A DNA stretch of 64,000 nt from Anastrepha obliqua (taxonomy: Eukaryota > Arthropoda > Insecta > Diptera > Tephritidae). The stretch is from positions 93,999,784 to 94,063,783 of the forward strand of contig NC_072893.1 in assembly GCF_027943255.1 (NCBI RefSeq), written 5' to 3'. Under the pieces are notes generated by a model that saw nothing but the letters and a program-made list of their open reading frames with translations, made no database searches and was not told where the DNA came from. Numbering within the stretch: the first letter of the stretch is position 1; each line of letters starts with the position of its first letter. The translations under genes and the position numbers were made by a program. Positions 33,140 to 43,830 of this stretch are shown piece by piece.

Positions 33140-34454
33140 AAGGGGGATTTTTTAGCTATTATCTTTTTAAACAGTTGGTTTAAACAGCTCACGCACGTTT
33201 CGTGTTTTGTTTCACTGTCAAACATCTTCAGTTTGGTCTATAATTTAACCATGAATCGTCTTACTAACGAACAACGCTTGCAAATCATTGAATTTTATTA
33301 GAAAAATGCGTGTTCTGTGAAGAAAGTTCATCGCGCGCTTCTTCCATTTTATGGTCAGTTTAATCGACCCACTGAAGCAGCTATTCGAGGTAGTGTGACT
33401 AAATTTAGAACCAAATTTACATTATTGGACATCAAACCACCAACACGCTTACGTAGAATGCGAACTGAAGAAAATATCGCAGCTGTATCGGCCAGTGTTA
33501 ATGATGACCATCAATTCATCAATTATCGATTCGTTGCCGTTCGCAGCAATTGGGCCTCTGTTACTCAACAACGTGGAAAATTTGCGAGAGGATTTAGGTG
33601 TGAAGCCTTTCAAAATACAGCTGGTGCAAGAATTGAAGCCGAACGACCTACCGCGACGCAGAATTTTTGGTGAATGGGCTCTTGGAAAGTTGGCCGAAGA
33701 TCCACTTTTTTATCGAAAAATTGTGTTCAGCGACGAAGCTCATTTTTGGATCAATGGGTACGTAAATAAGCAGAATTGTCGAATGGATGTTGAAGTGAAG
33801 ATCAGCCAGAAGAATTGCAAGAGCTACCAATGTATCCAAAAAAGGTTACAGTTTGGTGCGGTTTATGGGCTGAGGGTATCATTGGACCGTACTTCTTCTA
33901 AGATGCTGCGAATTGTAACGTAATTGTGAATGGTGAGCGCTACCGTGCAATCATATCTAACTTTTTTTTGCCCAAAATGCAAGAGCTTGACTTGCATGAC
34001 ATGTGGTTTCAGCAAGACGGTGCCACATGCCACACAGCACGCATAACAATGGACTTGTTGAGAGGGAGTTCGGTGAACATTTTATTTCACGTTCAGGACC
34101 TGTCAATTGGCCACCCAGATCGTGCGATTTAACGCCTTTAGATTATTTTTTGTGGGGCTATGTTAAAGCTCATGTCTATTCAGACAAGCCCGCTTCAATT
34201 AACGCATTGGAAGACAACATTAAAGCATTTATATATGAGATACCGGCCGAAACATTGGAAAGAGTATGCCAAAAGCTGGACTAAGCGGATGGACCATTCG
34301 AAGCGCAGTCGCGGTCAACATTTGCATGAAATAATCTTCAATCATTAAATTATATGGACTGTACTATGGATTTAATTAAAAATTTCATGCATTTTTCTGA
34401 ATTTTACGTGTGTTTTTTGAAACACTTTCCTATAGCTCTTAAAAAATCACCCTT
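33140..34454 (+). mobile_element. DD41D element, 1315 bp, dead
   Basis: Left end AAGGGGGATTTTTTAGCTAT and right end AGCTCTTAAAAAATCACCCTT form an imperfect inverted repeat flanked by TA. Transposase pieces on plus: MNRLTNEQRLQIIEFY (stop TAG directly after), PPTRLRRMRTEENIAAVSAS, VFSDEAHFWINGYVNKQN (first Asp present), MWFQQDGATCHTARITMDLL and RSCDLTPLDYFLWGYVKAHV with 41 residues between the last two Asps. At least four frameshifts or stops. A subfamily different from the 23.5 kb copy. Confidence 0.9.
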
Positions 34455-34935
34455 TAGATCAAGTGCTTTTATTAGTTTATAACTAAAAGTCTATGATGGA
34501 GGTATACCTTGGTTTTAATCATGGTGAAAAGATTTGTAAAGGTGCACTACCTAGCAAACCGTTATTCGGCTCTGAGCGAATTTGACAGATATGCTGGAAG
34601 CTGGTCGTTCAGAAGTTGACAGAAGAAAGAGAGACAGATAAAGGTTTTCAAAACCTAATGACGATAGATATCAGGCTTGCTCGTTAAGTATGGGGGAAGA
34701 AAATGTTGGTTTGTTTACGAATGCGGTGAATACAAACATGCAATTCGCCGCACAATTGGTGTCACTCAAGAGCATTGACTGCCTGAAATAACACTGAAAT
34801 CAACCCATATAGGGCATAAATAAAGAGGCCAGATTTAAACACCTTTCACAACACTGTGAGTGGTATTTTCAGTACAGTCACAAAACCGAGTTTCTACGCT
34901 CTAAACTTTTATTAAGAAAGTTCATCGCGGACTGG
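34455..34935. other. No gene recognised
   Basis: Spacer without supported features. Confidence 0.45.
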
Positions 34936-34940
34936 GGCTA

Positions 34941-36208
34941 TGAATAAGTTCGTGCGGGTTTTTTTCGAAATTTGAAACTTTATTGACGTAAAATGGTTAC
35001 AAATTTAATATTCAAAGTATTGTCCATCGCTTACTACTACTTTTTCCCATCTTTCTGGCAATTCACGGATTCCCTTTGTGAAAAATTCGGTCGGTTTTGC
35101 CGCAATCCACGAATCGATCCATTTTTTGACTTCATCGTAATTACGGAAGTGCTGGTCAGCCAGGCCATGTTGCATCGATCGGAAGAGATAGTAATCGGAT
35201 GGCGCAAGGTCTGGACTATACGGCGGGTGGGGTAGGACATCCCATTTGAGCGTTTCTAAGTATGTTTTGACCACTTGTGCAACATGTGGCCGAGCATTGT
35301 CATGTTGCAAAATAACTTTGTCGTGTCTATCGGCGTATTGCGGCCGTTTTTCTCGCAGTGCTCGGCTCAAACGCATCAATTGTCGTCGGTAGACATCCCC
35401 CGTAATCGTTTAATTCGGTTTCAGTAGCTCATAATACACAACACCCAGCTGGTCCCACCAGATACACAGCATAACCTTCAGGCCATGAATATTCTGCTCC
35501 GACGTCGATGTTGAAGCATGGCCAGGGTATCCATACGTTGCCCGACGTTTTGGATTGTCGTAATGGACCCACTTTTCATCGCCAGTCACAATTCGATGCA
35601 AAAAACCCTTTCTTTTGTGCCGTTGAAGCAGTTGTTCGCATGCCATAAAACGGCGTTCAACGTCTCTTGGCTTCAATTCATACGGCACCCAATGGCCTAC
35701 CTTTCGGATCATTCCCATGGCTTTTAAACGTTTGGAAATGGTTGATTGATCAACTCCCAAAGTTTTTGCAACCTCTTCTTGCGTTTGAGCCGGATCTTGA
35801 TCGACCAATTCCTCCAATTCGGTATCCATGAACTTTGGCGGCGCACCCTCGCGTTCTTCGTCTTCCAAGCCAAAATCACCACTTTTAAAGCGTGCAAACC
35901 ACTTCTGGCACGTTCGCTCAGCTAGAGCATGCTCACCATAAACTTCCACCAAGATACGATGACTTTCGGCTGCTTTTTTCTTCATATTAAAATAATGAAG
36001 AAGAATTCCCCGCAAAAACACATTATTTGGCACGAAATTCGACATTTTCAAGTGTGGTAAAAATATTGTTGTTTACGCTTCAAATAAAAAACTTATACTG
36101 ACGTTTGTGCCTTACGACAGTAGCTCTCCAATGAATGTTTGGAAATGTGGATCGATGGAATAATAATCAAGTTACGCCATCTGTTGTAAAACCGCACGAA
36201 CTTATTCA
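34941..36208 (-). mobile_element. mariner, 1268 bp, intact ends
   Basis: TGAATAAGTTCGTGCGGGTT at the left and AACCGCACGAACTTATTCA-like sequence at the right (36189-36208) form the inverted repeat. TA duplications at 34939-34940 and 36209-36210. Encodes the transposase of the next entry. Confidence 0.92.
35005..36045 (-). pseudogene. mariner transposase, single stop
   Basis: ATG at about 36045 (MSNFVPNNVFLRGILLHYF) opens a frame of about 346 codons, broken only by one TAA at about 35410 just after YYELLKPN. HTH motifs: EEVAKTLGVDQSTISKRLKA; then WVPYEL. Catalytic Asps: TGDEKW, LQHDNARPHV, YSPDLAPSDYYLFRSM, with 34 residues between the last two. The stop separates the first Asp from the other two, so no active enzyme is possible from one chain. 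The rest is unbroken, which points to a recent insertion. Confidence 0.92.
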
Positions 36209-36565
36209 TAGTCCTATTAATACGACAACAATTACCAAAATTTACTAAAACCTAAATCCATAATTTCCCTACCTTCAACTAAAGCGAACTTGAGAAGCTT
36301 TCTAAATAAATAAGGGCTCATGTGTTTTAAAAATATGCATCATAATACATATTTTCACATATCAAATTCATGATTTATATAATTGAAATTATTCTTTTAA
36401 CCATTCATGAAAATAATTCTCTTGATCATAAGTTCGTGCCTTAAGTCTTTTATTTCAGAAAACATATCCAAATTTATTCGATATAATATAATAACGGCAG
36501 GTGGGCGTTATCAAATGGGTCTGCCATCAAAAAGAGCGTTTCAACTAATTAATTTTGCTTTTAAT
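36209..36565. other. No gene recognised
   Basis: AT-rich spacer. Confidence 0.5.
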
Positions 36566-37095
36566 AGATTTTTTTTTTTTTACTTACTTTATTTGCAATC
36601 TGTCATGTTAACATTCAGCAAATGTCATAAATTTTTACAAGTAGCAGAATATAAAAATAAATATAAAACATATTTCATTGCAGCATTACTTCGATTAAAT
36701 TTTTGGTTTTCTTAACAATTATGGCAAATATATCTGGTGTGCATATGTACATATGTATGAGCATAAATACTTAATTTCTAAAAGGCAAATCAAGGACGTG
36801 AAACCTTTTAAGTCGTTTTGTTTCGTTTGATCGCTTAGTTTGAAGTTCAAGTATCTATTGGATAGCCTCCGCACTTCTTCCTTGACATAGGGAATTTGAA
36901 GTTCACTATGTATACTTTCGTTTGTAATAAACCATGGCGCATTTAGTATCATTCTAAGTGTCTTTGATTGGTATCGCTGTAGAATTTCGATATTGGAATT
37001 GGCAGCCGTGCCCCACAGCTGTATACCGTTTGTCCAGACTGGTTTTAAAATCGCTTTGTATAATCGGATTTTGTTCTCAAGACTTAGTTCAGACT

Positions 37096-37110
37096 TTACT
37101 CCAAGAAGCC
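37096..37110. repeat. Target duplication, left copy
   Basis: TTACTCCAAGAAGCC, repeated exactly at 42545-42559. The two copies flank the LOA element and belong to the host jockey reading frame. Confidence 0.92.
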
Positions 37111-37581
37111 TCATCATGTTGGTCTCCTTGACGCGGGGATGAGGCTTAAGTGGTGGTCTGACCCCCATAGCATGGGGGCCAACCCAACACGAACTAAGAG
37201 GGAAGCTTCATATGGAGACTGGCTTGCCATCCATTCGCCTTACGGCGAACCTGGTGGCCAACCAATCACCATGCGAAGATCACCGTACCGACGAAGATCC
37301 CTTTGCCATCCCCAAACCCCTCACATCCCGCTATTTCCTCTCCTAGCCCACCCCCTAATCCAGGGTGTTATGCGACACCGTGCCCATTGGATGGTTTGCA
37401 GCCAGGGGGTTCACCAGACCGGCTGTATTTCAACGGCGCCTTCCTAACACCGGGCCGCCTTAGGAAGTAACTGTGGCCTTGCCACGGTATGGGGCGCTGC
37501 CGTGGTGGACCGTTTTGAATTCCCCATTATACAGATAGACCACTGCGCTCGCCTCGTCGAGCAGGTGGTCGTACGAAAAAG

Positions 37582-38916
37582 ATGAATACAGATGAAAAAT
37601 CAAGCAACAAAACTTCCATTGTAGCGGGAGCAGGCTACAGTGGTCGCAATCCCACTGCCAAACACACACAGAACGCTCTTCAGCGCGGAGGTGCCGTTGT
37701 CAACGAAGACTCGGACCACGAAAGCGCCGGGAGCATCAATACAGCTGAGGAAGAGGCTCTTCTGCGTTCTCCGGCTAAGTCCAATGGTGCTGCTTCGGAT
37801 AGCAAGAACAGACCAAGGATCAAGCCTGATAAAGAGAAGCTGAAGGCCAAAGCCCGATACAAGGCTGCGGTCAAAGTTTGTGACCGATTTGGCAGCAAGT
37901 CCAACCTGACGAAGCAAGAGGAGGAACGGTTGGCTTGGGCCAGAGAGGAGATCAAAAATGGCCGGGCCTTCTACGCAGCAAAGCCAATGTTCGCAGCCTC
38001 GAACCCGAAATATGCGAACAAAATCGAAGAAGAGCTAGCCATCAAGAGGCAGCGTTCTGCGGATAGTGAGGCCTCAGGGCCATCAAAAAAGCAGAAGCAC
38101 AGGCACGAGACGGCTAAACCTAAAAACGGAGACGAAGGACCTACGACGTCGAAAGCAGCGGTAGCGGCCAGTGAAATTGCCAAGAGGCATCTCATAGTGG
38201 CACTCACTGACCGCAGCGACCAGCTGGGGCGAATGTCGCAGGAACGGTGGAAGGTAGTGGAGATGAAGCTACTGGAAACCTTGTTTACTAAAATGGACGC
38301 GGAGCCGAACGCACCCATGCCAGCATTCGACGGAGCAGGGTGGTTCAGCGGCGTCAAAATAATAAAGTGCAAGGATGACCCCACGCCTACATGGCTAAAG
38401 GAAGCGGTGAGAACGCTTCGCGGCCTGTGGGAGGGGGCATCACTGGAAATCGTTGATCGCAGCTGCATTCCCTCAATACCGAAGGCAAAGGTTTTCATTC
38501 CGCGAGTGGTAAAACCGGAATATGCGCTGCGACTACTACAACGTCAAAACACGGACGTGCCGACAGACGATTGGAAAGTGTTGAGCGTGGCAAAACCAAC
38601 AACTGCTGATGGTGGCCAGGATTACATTATCCAAATCAACAAGCCGGCAGAGGACCTGCTTTACGCGCGATTCGGGAGGATGGCTTGGGGAGTTGGTAGC
38701 GTGCACCTTCGCCTCAAAAAGCGCAACCCGGCAGACGACAATCACAACACGCTCGCTGCGGGGGAGGTGGAAAAGGATCTCGGCATAGAAGAGATCCTGG
38801 AAGCCTCCCTCAATATACAGGAAGTGGAGAAGGGCGACTTGGAGGTAGTATCCAACCCCAAGGAGGTACTGAGGCTAGATGCTGAAAGTCCTTCAGATAA
38901 ACCTCCACAAAAGTAA
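37582..38916 (+). CDS. LOA-type retrotransposon ORF1 protein
   Basis: The frame runs 444 codons from ATG 37582 to TAA 38916. The N-terminal third is hydrophilic and disordered, with Lys-rich stretches (RIKPDKEKLKAKARYKAAVK). Residues about 155-195 have a nuclear-localisation-like SKKQKHRH. The C-terminal half (about 200-385) is a folded region with WFSGVKIIKCKDDPTPTWLK, LRGLWEGASLEIVDRSCIPS, KVFIPR and EDLLYARFGRMAWGVGSVHL. From memory this resembles the DUF4780 domain often seen in such ORF1 proteins; a profile search would settle that. No CCHC zinc knuckle. Expected role: RNA-binding nucleocapsid-like partner of ORF2. Its last 38 bases overlap ORF2. Confidence 0.9.
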   Translation: MNTDEKSSNKTSIVAGAGYSGRNPTAKHTQNALQRGGAVVNEDSDHESAGSINTAEEEALLRSPAKSNGAASDSKNRPRIKPDKEKLKAKARYKAAVKVCDRFGSKSNLTKQEEERLAWAREEIKNGRAFYAAKPMFAASNPKYANKIEEELAIKRQRSADSEASGPSKKQKHRHETAKPKNGDEGPTTSKAAVAASEIAKRHLIVALTDRSDQLGRMSQERWKVVEMKLLETLFTKMDAEPNAPMPAFDGAGWFSGVKIIKCKDDPTPTWLKEAVRTLRGLWEGASLEIVDRSCIPSIPKAKVFIPRVVKPEYALRLLQRQNTDVPTDDWKVLSVAKPTTADGGQDYIIQINKPAEDLLYARFGRMAWGVGSVHLRLKKRNPADDNHNTLAAGEVEKDLGIEEILEASLNIQEVEKGDLEVVSNPKEVLRLDAESPSDKPPQK

Positions 38917-41900
38917 AAACGCCTCAGCCGAGCTCCTGCTCAACATAGAGGGAGTCGGCTACGATGTGGCTCTAGTCCAGGAACCATGGATAGCGTCGGG
39001 CAACATAGTCTCCGGTCTAAAGTCACAAAACTACAACACATACATCCCGATTGTAAAAAATAAGGTAAGAACAGCGATATTAGTCAAAAAAAGTATATGT
39101 TCTTATATTGATCACAATCTCTCTTCAGACGATCTGACAGTGGTGGCGCTGGAGGGCTGCAAGGATGAGACGCTACTCTTTGGGTCCTGCTATATGCCAC
39201 ATGATGAGGAAGCACCACAAGCGGAACTTCGGAAGCTGGTAGAAACAGCTGCCAGAAAGAAGCATGCTCTGGTGGTAGGGACGGACGCAAACGCACATCA
39301 CACAGTCTGGGGAAGTGCAGACATAAACGACCGAGGTGAGTCACTATTTACCTATATTCTTCAAAGTAGTCTAGAAATAGCTAATAGAGGTGAGGAACCA
39401 ACATATGTGGGACCAACCTCGAAGAATGTACTCGATTTAACACTCTACACAAGCAGGCATGTTATGGTTCAGGAATGGGAAGTATTGAGTAGGCCCTCAT
39501 TCTCTGATCACAGATACATAAGCTTTCAGGTGATATTTCGCTCAAAAAACAAGCTTACATCCTTTAGAAATCCTAAGAATACGAACTGGGACTTGTATAG
39601 GGATATACTATCAAAAACACCAATAATACCCCGGAAATACAAGACAAACATCGCGCTTGAGAAAGGGGTTGAATTGTTTACAACTACGCTTGTTAAAGCC
39701 TTTAAAAGATCCTGCCCTCCAACACGTAATAGACGCAAGGTGAAGCCTCCTTGGTGGAACAGGGAATTAGGAGCACAAAGGCGTAGGGTACATGAATTCT
39801 ATAGGTTGGCAAAAGTGGCTGACGATGAGTTCTGTTGGAAAGAGTATAAGGATCTGCTAAAAGTATACAAGAAAGAGATACGTAAAGCCAAGAGAGAATC
39901 TTGGAAAGACTTCTGTAGCAGTATGGAAGGCACTAACGATGTGGCTAGACTTAGGAAACTGTTATCCAAGAATCCGTCTATGCCAAGAACAATACGAAAA
40001 ACTAACGGGGAGTGGGCTGACAGCTGTGAGGACTCTCTAGAAGACCTAATCAGTACACACTTTGCAGGGTGTGCGGACACTGCAGATCTCGAACCTAGAG
40101 GAGATATTGTGCACGAAATCCCGACGAACATAATTACAAACAACAAAATAGAATGGGCTATACAAAGTTTCGACCCATACAAATCGCCAGGACTGGATGG
40201 AATCTTCCCGGCCATGCTCCAAAAGGTAAGCCATCTTGTGGTACCATGGTTAAAAACGATATTCAGGGGATGCCTGAGGTTCAGCTACGTTCCTGTATTG
40301 TGGAGAGAGGCGAGGGTTGTGTTTATTCCAAAAGCGGGAAAAAGCAACCCTCTTTACTCAAAGGAGTACAGGCCCATTAGTCTGACCTCATTTCTCCTGA
40401 AAACGTTAGAGAAGATTTTAGACACATACATTAGAGACACAATTGCGCCGGACGAATTATCCAAGGCGCAGCATGCCTACACTAAAGGCAGATCCACTGA
40501 AACTGCACTTCACTCACTTATACTAAACATAGAAAAGGCGTTAGAATATAAGGAGTATGCTCTAGGAGTATTTCTAGATATATCAGGAGCCTTTAACAAC
40601 GTGACAAAAGATGCTATTCTAAACAGCATTGAGTCACTTAACGTGCAACCCGCGGTTTATCTATGGATAAGGCAGCTATTAGCTAGCAGAAAGATAAAAG
40701 CGGAGTGGAACGATGCGAGCGTCACCAAATATGCATGTAGAGGTACTCCGCAAGGTGGGGTACTATCACCGCTATTATGGTTACTTGTAGCAAATGAAAT
40801 TCTTAAGAAACTTGACGGAGGGGCACCTAAACTAGTGGCTTATGCCGATGACATAGCTATAATAGTTACGGGAAAGTACCTGGACACCATCAGTAATGTG
40901 ATGAACAACACTCTCAAAACGATACACCAATGGACATCCCGCGCAGGGCTAGGGATAAACGCCGGAAAAACGGACATGGTACTTTTTACCAGGAAGTACA
41001 AAGTTCCGGCGTGGAACCTACCGAAGCTGGGCAATAACGAACTACTTCTCAAAGACTATGCGAGGTACCTCGGAGTAATACTGGACAGCAAATTGCTGTG
41101 GAAGCACAACGTCGAGGAGAGGGTGAAGAAGGCCAGTAATGCTTTGTACGCATGTAAAAGAATGCTGGGTGTTACTTGGGGTCTATCACCCTCTCTGATG
41201 CATTGGTGCTACACAGCAGTAGTCAGACCGATATTGCTGTATGGAACCTTAGTATGGTGGACTGCGACAAAAAAACTGACATACTTAATGCCGCTAGAAA
41301 GGATTCAACGCCTCGCTGCTCTGTGCATAACAGGAGCGATGAAAACCACTCCAACGGCGGCACTGGAGAAGATACTCAGCATGCCACCTATTGACCTCAT
41401 GGCGGAAAACCTGGCAGCGAAATCCGCGAGGAGGCTAATGGCTGCGGGGGTATTCACCTGCAGAACCTTCGGTCACAGCTCAATAGGAAAGTGGAGCTCA
41501 GGTGGCACGGACTACATGACTCCGTACTTTAATTGGGAGAGAAGGTTTCGCACTACAATTGAAGAGGAGGGATGGCACAAAGGCATGAAGCCTGGCCATA
41601 GAACTTTTCACATCTATACAGACGGCTCGAAAACTCCAGACGGAGTGGGAGCAGGTATTTACTGCTCAAAACTAGGAATAAGGCAGCCTATCAAGCTACC
41701 AGACCACAGCAGTATTTTCCAAGCGGAAGTTTTTGCTGTGGGGAAGGCCGCGGAGCTAGCCTACTCTAGAACAAGAAAGAACTCAACAATTAATATATAC
41801 GTGGATAGTCAAGCAGCAATAAGAGCAATAAGCTCATATTGTATTAAGTCCAAAAATGTTCGACGGAGCAGGGAGGCCATAGAAAGGCTAGCCGGAAACA

Positions 41901-42463
41901 ATAGGCTGCATATCTACTGGGTACCTGGTCACAAAGGCATTATGGGGAACGAAATAGTAGATGAGATAGCAAAAAGTGCTGTGAGGCTACCATTTGATCA
42001 AGAGAACGACATACCAAAACCGCTAAACACAATATACAACGAAATGGACGACCACATGAAAAGGCAAGTGGAAGCTAGGTGGACTAACTTGACCACATGC
42101 AAAACAGCAAAAGTCATGTGTAGGACTAACGACAAAAAACTGACTCCATTCGTACTTACGCTCTCGCGAAAGGAATGCAGAACTATCATAGGTATGCTAA
42201 CAGGCCACAATCTACTGGCTGCATATGCGTACAAGATAGGGATTGCTAACACGGACAAATGCAGGAAATGCAGAGAGGATGTTGAGGAGACTTTAGAACA
42301 CCTTCTGTGCGCTTGTCCGGCATTACTAAAAACGCGACTAAAATGCCTGGGAGCACCACTGTTTGAGGGTCTGGAAGACGTCTCTAAAGCGGAGCTCCCA
42401 GCCCTACTTAGATTCGCTAAAAGCGCTGACATCCTACATGATGTCTACTTCAGGTATTCATAG
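38879..42463 (+). CDS. LOA-type ORF2: endonuclease-RT-RNase H
   Basis: The frame encodes 1194 residues without a break. The AP-type endonuclease covers 1-225 (VLQINLHKSKN; Glu in LVQEPW at 35; GTDANAHHTVWG at 134-145; SDH at 209-211). The reverse transcriptase covers about 440-720: FIPKAGK, YRPISLTSF, motif A FLDISGAF with Asp567, motif B RGTPQGGVLSPLLW, motif C YADD at 655-658. The RNase H covers about 910-1035: YTDGSK (Asp915), FQAEVFAVGKA, YVDSQAAI, GNEIVDEIA (Asp1028). A C-terminal Cys/His motif (CRKCREDVEETLEHLLCACP) follows. All catalytic residues I can check are present. ATG 38879 lies inside ORF1 in another frame, suggesting stop-reinitiation. Confidence 0.95.
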   Translation: MLKVLQINLHKSKNASAELLLNIEGVGYDVALVQEPWIASGNIVSGLKSQNYNTYIPIVKNKVRTAILVKKSICSYIDHNLSSDDLTVVALEGCKDETLLFGSCYMPHDEEAPQAELRKLVETAARKKHALVVGTDANAHHTVWGSADINDRGESLFTYILQSSLEIANRGEEPTYVGPTSKNVLDLTLYTSRHVMVQEWEVLSRPSFSDHRYISFQVIFRSKNKLTSFRNPKNTNWDLYRDILSKTPIIPRKYKTNIALEKGVELFTTTLVKAFKRSCPPTRNRRKVKPPWWNRELGAQRRRVHEFYRLAKVADDEFCWKEYKDLLKVYKKEIRKAKRESWKDFCSSMEGTNDVARLRKLLSKNPSMPRTIRKTNGEWADSCEDSLEDLISTHFAGCADTADLEPRGDIVHEIPTNIITNNKIEWAIQSFDPYKSPGLDGIFPAMLQKVSHLVVPWLKTIFRGCLRFSYVPVLWREARVVFIPKAGKSNPLYSKEYRPISLTSFLLKTLEKILDTYIRDTIAPDELSKAQHAYTKGRSTETALHSLILNIEKALEYKEYALGVFLDISGAFNNVTKDAILNSIESLNVQPAVYLWIRQLLASRKIKAEWNDASVTKYACRGTPQGGVLSPLLWLLVANEILKKLDGGAPKLVAYADDIAIIVTGKYLDTISNVMNNTLKTIHQWTSRAGLGINAGKTDMVLFTRKYKVPAWNLPKLGNNELLLKDYARYLGVILDSKLLWKHNVEERVKKASNALYACKRMLGVTWGLSPSLMHWCYTAVVRPILLYGTLVWWTATKKLTYLMPLERIQRLAALCITGAMKTTPTAALEKILSMPPIDLMAENLAAKSARRLMAAGVFTCRTFGHSSIGKWSSGGTDYMTPYFNWERRFRTTIEEEGWHKGMKPGHRTFHIYTDGSKTPDGVGAGIYCSKLGIRQPIKLPDHSSIFQAEVFAVGKAAELAYSRTRKNSTINIYVDSQAAIRAISSYCIKSKNVRRSREAIERLAGNNRLHIYWVPGHKGIMGNEIVDEIAKSAVRLPFDQENDIPKPLNTIYNEMDDHMKRQVEARWTNLTTCKTAKVMCRTNDKKLTPFVLTLSRKECRTIIGMLTGHNLLAAYAYKIGIANTDKCRKCREDVEETLEHLLCACPALLKTRLKCLGAPLFEGLEDVSKAELPALLRFAKSADILHDVYFRYS

Positions 42464-42544
42464 AGGTCGGTCTCCATCTGGTATCGCTAGGGACCAAAAG
42501 GTCTATGCGCGGCTTATTGCCAACCAGGCTAACCTAACCTAACC

Positions 42545-42559
42545 TTACTCCAAGAAGCC
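42545..42559. repeat. Target duplication, right copy
   Basis: TTACTCCAAGAAGCC, identical to 37096-37110. Removing the insert plus one copy restores the jockey codons for LLGVKSEL. Confidence 0.92.
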
Positions 42560-43830
42560 AGTACATTTTGTTTGTCTTTATTTTAAGTTGTTGGCGCTTT
42601 GCTTTAATGTGGTCCTTCCACGTAAGTCTTCGATCTAGGTGCATTCCCAGATATCTTACTGAGTTCTTCTGGGGAATAGGTGTGGCATTTATGTATACTT
42701 GAGGACAGTTTTCTCTTCTGGTAGTGAAAGTCACATGAACAGATTTGTCGATATTCACTTTAACATTCCATTTTTTCATCCATATTTTCTATTTTCGTCA
42801 GCTCGGGCTGAATATGTAATGTAGCACTTGTTGGAGTTTCGCCCAGTGATAATAAAGCTGTGTCATCAGCAAAAGTTGCAATCATAACCTCACCAGTCGT
42901 TGGAAAGTCAGAAGTGAATATCGTATAAAGGACAGGTCCCAGCACACTACCTTGAGGCACTCCGGCCTCAATTGAGTGTATTTCGGAACGCTCATTCCTG
43001 TGTTTTACATAGAAGCAGCGATCGCTCAAATACGATTTTAGCATTAGATAGAATGGCAAAGGAAAATGTTTTTTTAATTTGTAAAGCAGTCCTGGGTGCC
43101 ACACCCGATCGAAAGCTTGCTGTATGTCCAAAAATACTCCCGAGCAATATTTTTTGTTTTCTAGTGCATCAGTGATTATACTAACAACTCGGTGGCATTG
43201 TTCTATTGTTCCATGTTTATTTCTGAACCCAAACTGGTGCTCAGGTATAATATTGTCTCTTTCAATAACCAGCAGCATTCTTCTCAGAAATATTCTTTCA
43301 AATATTTTGGAGAATGTCGCCAGCAAACTAATCGGCCGGTATGATTTAATGTCGTTTTCTGGCTTGTTCGGCTTGGGTATCATTATAATTTCCGCACATT
43401 TCCATTGGGTTGGAAAATGGTCAAGCCGGAGAATTTGGTTGAATAACATTATCAAGTATTGAATGCATCTTTCAGAAAGCGATTTAATCGTTTTTGCGTC
43501 AATTCCATCATATCCAGGTGTTTTTGAGTTGTTCAGTTTTATTATCTCTTCTTCAACTTCTAAATGAGATATAAGTTTTATTGGTAGATCCATTTGGCAG
43601 GCGATATCTAAGAAACCCATAACTTCTTCATTGTCCAAGTAGCTGTTTAGCGAGAGCGGTTGGAAGGTCTCTTTTAGGTATTCACTAAATGCTTGAACTT
43701 TTCCTATATCTGTTTTACACCATGAGCCATCAGCGTTTCTAATAGGGACATTTCTTTTTGTTGGCCATTTTAAATATTTCGTTGTTTTCCATAAGCAGTG
43801 TTCGTTGTTTTTATTATAATAACATTGAGA

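Larger units (their letters stand above)
37111..42544 (+). mobile_element. LOA-type non-LTR retrotransposon, full length
   Basis: A 5434 bp element with 15 bp target duplications. It has a GC-richer 5' UTR of about 470 bp, two intact overlapping ORFs and a short 3' UTR ending in (CTAAC)n-like sequence (AGGCTAACCTAACCTAACC) rather than poly(A). AP endonuclease, RT and RNase H all on ORF2 and ORF1 without CCHC knuckles fit the LOA group as I know it; the nearest other candidates are I or R1. It is much less decayed than its host jockey, so it inserted recently. Confidence 0.92.
36566..43830 (-). mobile_element. Jockey LINE, 5'-truncated, split by LOA insert
   Basis: From 43.80 kb down, the minus strand reads RT sequence: IIMIPKPNKPENDIKSYRPI, motif A CSGVFLDIQQAFDRVW, motif B AGVPQGSVLGPVLY, motif C FADDTALL, then VRYLGMHLDRRLTWKDHIKA up to MYWLLGV at the insertion. 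It resumes beyond the insert at 37095 as KSELSLENKIRLYKAILKPV. There is one frameshift near 42780. The 3' UTR ends with AATAAA and an A-run (T-run in plus at 36568-36581). No RNase H. 5' truncation near 43830 is typical of LINE copies. Confidence 0.9.

Noticed and set aside
37971..38498. 175-codon minus-strand frame within LOA ORF1
   Set aside because: Antisense shadow of ORF1; no independent support.
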